The notes beneath the pieces were generated by a model. The model saw only the letters and a list, made by a program, of their open reading frames with translations, made no database searches and was not told the DNA's origin. Below, in pieces: positions 4,855 to 5,588 of a DNA stretch of 5,588 nucleotides. How positions within the stretch are numbered: position 1 is the stretch's first letter; every line of letters starts with the position of its first letter. The DNA is from Synergistaceae bacterium (lineage in GTDB: Bacteria > Synergistota > Synergistia > Synergistales > Synergistaceae). The position numbers and the translations under genes are program-made. Location: the NCBI GenBank assembly GCA_012727545.1, contig JAAYHA010000011.1, positions 1 to 5,588 on the forward strand. Direction: 5' to 3'.

Positions 4855-5588
4855 TTGAAAAAGCTGGTAAAAAACAACGTTTCATGGGTAGGGAAAGTCG
4901 ACTGGGAACTTCTGAAATTCCATGGCGACGATTATTCAACGCACAAGGGTTCGACTTACAACTCCTATCTCATCGAAGAGGAGAAGACGGTCCTTATAGA
5001 TACCGTCTGGATGCCCTTCGCGGATGAATTTGTCGCTAACCTTCAAAAGGAGATCGACCTGAACAAGATCGACTATATCGTTGTCAATCACGGCGAGGTC
5101 GACCACAGCGGATCTCTTCCCGCCCTTATGAAACTTATCCCCGACAAACCTATCTACTGCACTGCAAACGCAGTCAAGTCTCTGAAAGGGCAATATCATC
5201 AGGACTGGGACTTCCATGTAGTCAAAACGGGAGACAAGATCGATGTCGGAAACGGTAAAGAGCTTATCTTCGTTGAGATGTCGATGCTCCACTGGCCCGA
5301 CAGCATGGCCTGCTACCTTACGAAGGACAACATACTGTTCAGCAACGACGCATTCGGCCAGCACTATGCGACAGAGAAGCTATTCAACGACCTGGTGGAT
5401 CAGTGTGAGCTCTTCAATGAATGCATCAAATATTATGCAAACATACTTACTCCCTTCAGTGCGATCCTGAGAAAGAAATTGGCCGAGGTCATCTCTCTTG
5501 GCCTTCAGATCGATATCATTGCGACGAGCCACGGAGTCATCTGGCGGGATAAACCGATGCAGATAGTTGAAAAATATGCCAAATGGGC
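4855..5588 (+). CDS. Flavodiiron protein (A-type flavoprotein, FprA/ROO type), 5' part
   Basis: The first 244 codons are visible; the gene runs off the right edge. This is the N-terminal metallo-beta-lactamase-like diiron domain of a flavodiiron protein, whose family members are about 400 residues with a C-terminal FMN-binding flavodoxin domain expected outside the window. The diiron ligands are all present: His79, Glu81 and Asp83 in NHGEVDHSG, His146 in MLHWPD, Asp165 in SNDAFG, and His226 in TSHGVIW. These match the published numbering of Desulfovibrio gigas rubredoxin:oxygen oxidoreductase position for position, which supports the TTG start. WVGKVDWELLKFHG near the N-terminus is also family-typical. 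The enzyme reduces O2 to water, or NO to N2O, in the cytoplasm with electrons usually from rubredoxin, protecting anaerobes. Whether O2 or NO is preferred, and whether extra C-terminal domains (as in NorV) exist, cannot be judged here. It sits behind its own long leader region. Confidence 0.95.
   Translation, partial: MKKLVKNNVSWVGKVDWELLKFHGDDYSTHKGSTYNSYLIEEEKTVLIDTVWMPFADEFVANLQKEIDLNKIDYIVVNHGEVDHSGSLPALMKLIPDKPIYCTANAVKSLKGQYHQDWDFHVVKTGDKIDVGNGKELIFVEMSMLHWPDSMACYLTKDNILFSNDAFGQHYATEKLFNDLVDQCELFNECIKYYANILTPFSAILRKKLAEVISLGLQIDIIATSHGVIWRDKPMQIVEKYAKW

Noticed and set aside
4845..5027. Frame starting GTG-ATG-ATG just after the RBS
   Set aside because: The peptide has no family resemblance, while the overlapping frame from TTG 4855 encodes an unmistakable flavodiiron N-terminus.
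4936..5364. Open frame of 142 codons on the - strand
   Set aside because: It lies antisense inside the flavodiiron gene, whose diiron ligands are all intact on the + strand. The antisense frame shows no recognisable motif and is a shadow.

Overview
The window reads as ordinary chromosomal DNA from an anaerobic bacterium. Every gene lies on the + strand. The best clue to lifestyle is the flavodiiron protein at the right edge, an oxygen or nitric oxide scavenging enzyme typical of anaerobes. Two genes start with TTG behind strong Shine-Dalgarno sequences. Codon use is mixed, with frequent ATA, AGG and AGA. These traits would fit Synergistota or a related anaerobic amino-acid fermenter, but that placement is a low-confidence guess from style alone.

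Layout. At 1-366 is the 3' end of a histidine phosphatase (phosphoglycerate mutase-like) gene. From 450 to 2899 three genes form a likely operon of envelope proteins: a membrane-anchored TPR protein, a secreted protein of unknown function that appears internally duplicated, and a secreted PDZ-domain protein with no protease domain. The first two are joined by a TGATG stop/start overlap, and the third follows after 30 nt. At 2996-4117 is a complete class I/II PLP-dependent aminotransferase with a TTG start. A short gap with nested inverted repeats leads to a tRNA-Arg(CCT) gene (4285-4361) and a strong hairpin terminator (4385-4414). About 440 nt of AT-rich non-coding DNA follows, with several dyads, including a 45-nt imperfect palindrome. 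A flavodiiron protein gene then starts at TTG 4855 and runs off the right edge. Its diiron ligands fall at residues 79, 81, 83, 146, 165 and 226, the published numbering for Desulfovibrio gigas rubredoxin:oxygen oxidoreductase.

How the parts relate. Only the three envelope genes look functionally tied, by spacing and export signals. The aminotransferase, tRNA and flavodiiron gene look like separate transcription units. I found no CRISPR array, insertion sequence, phage gene or integrase. The less explained parts are the two secreted proteins of the operon and the dyad-rich region between the tRNA terminator and the flavodiiron gene. I do not see convincing evidence of a new multi-gene system.
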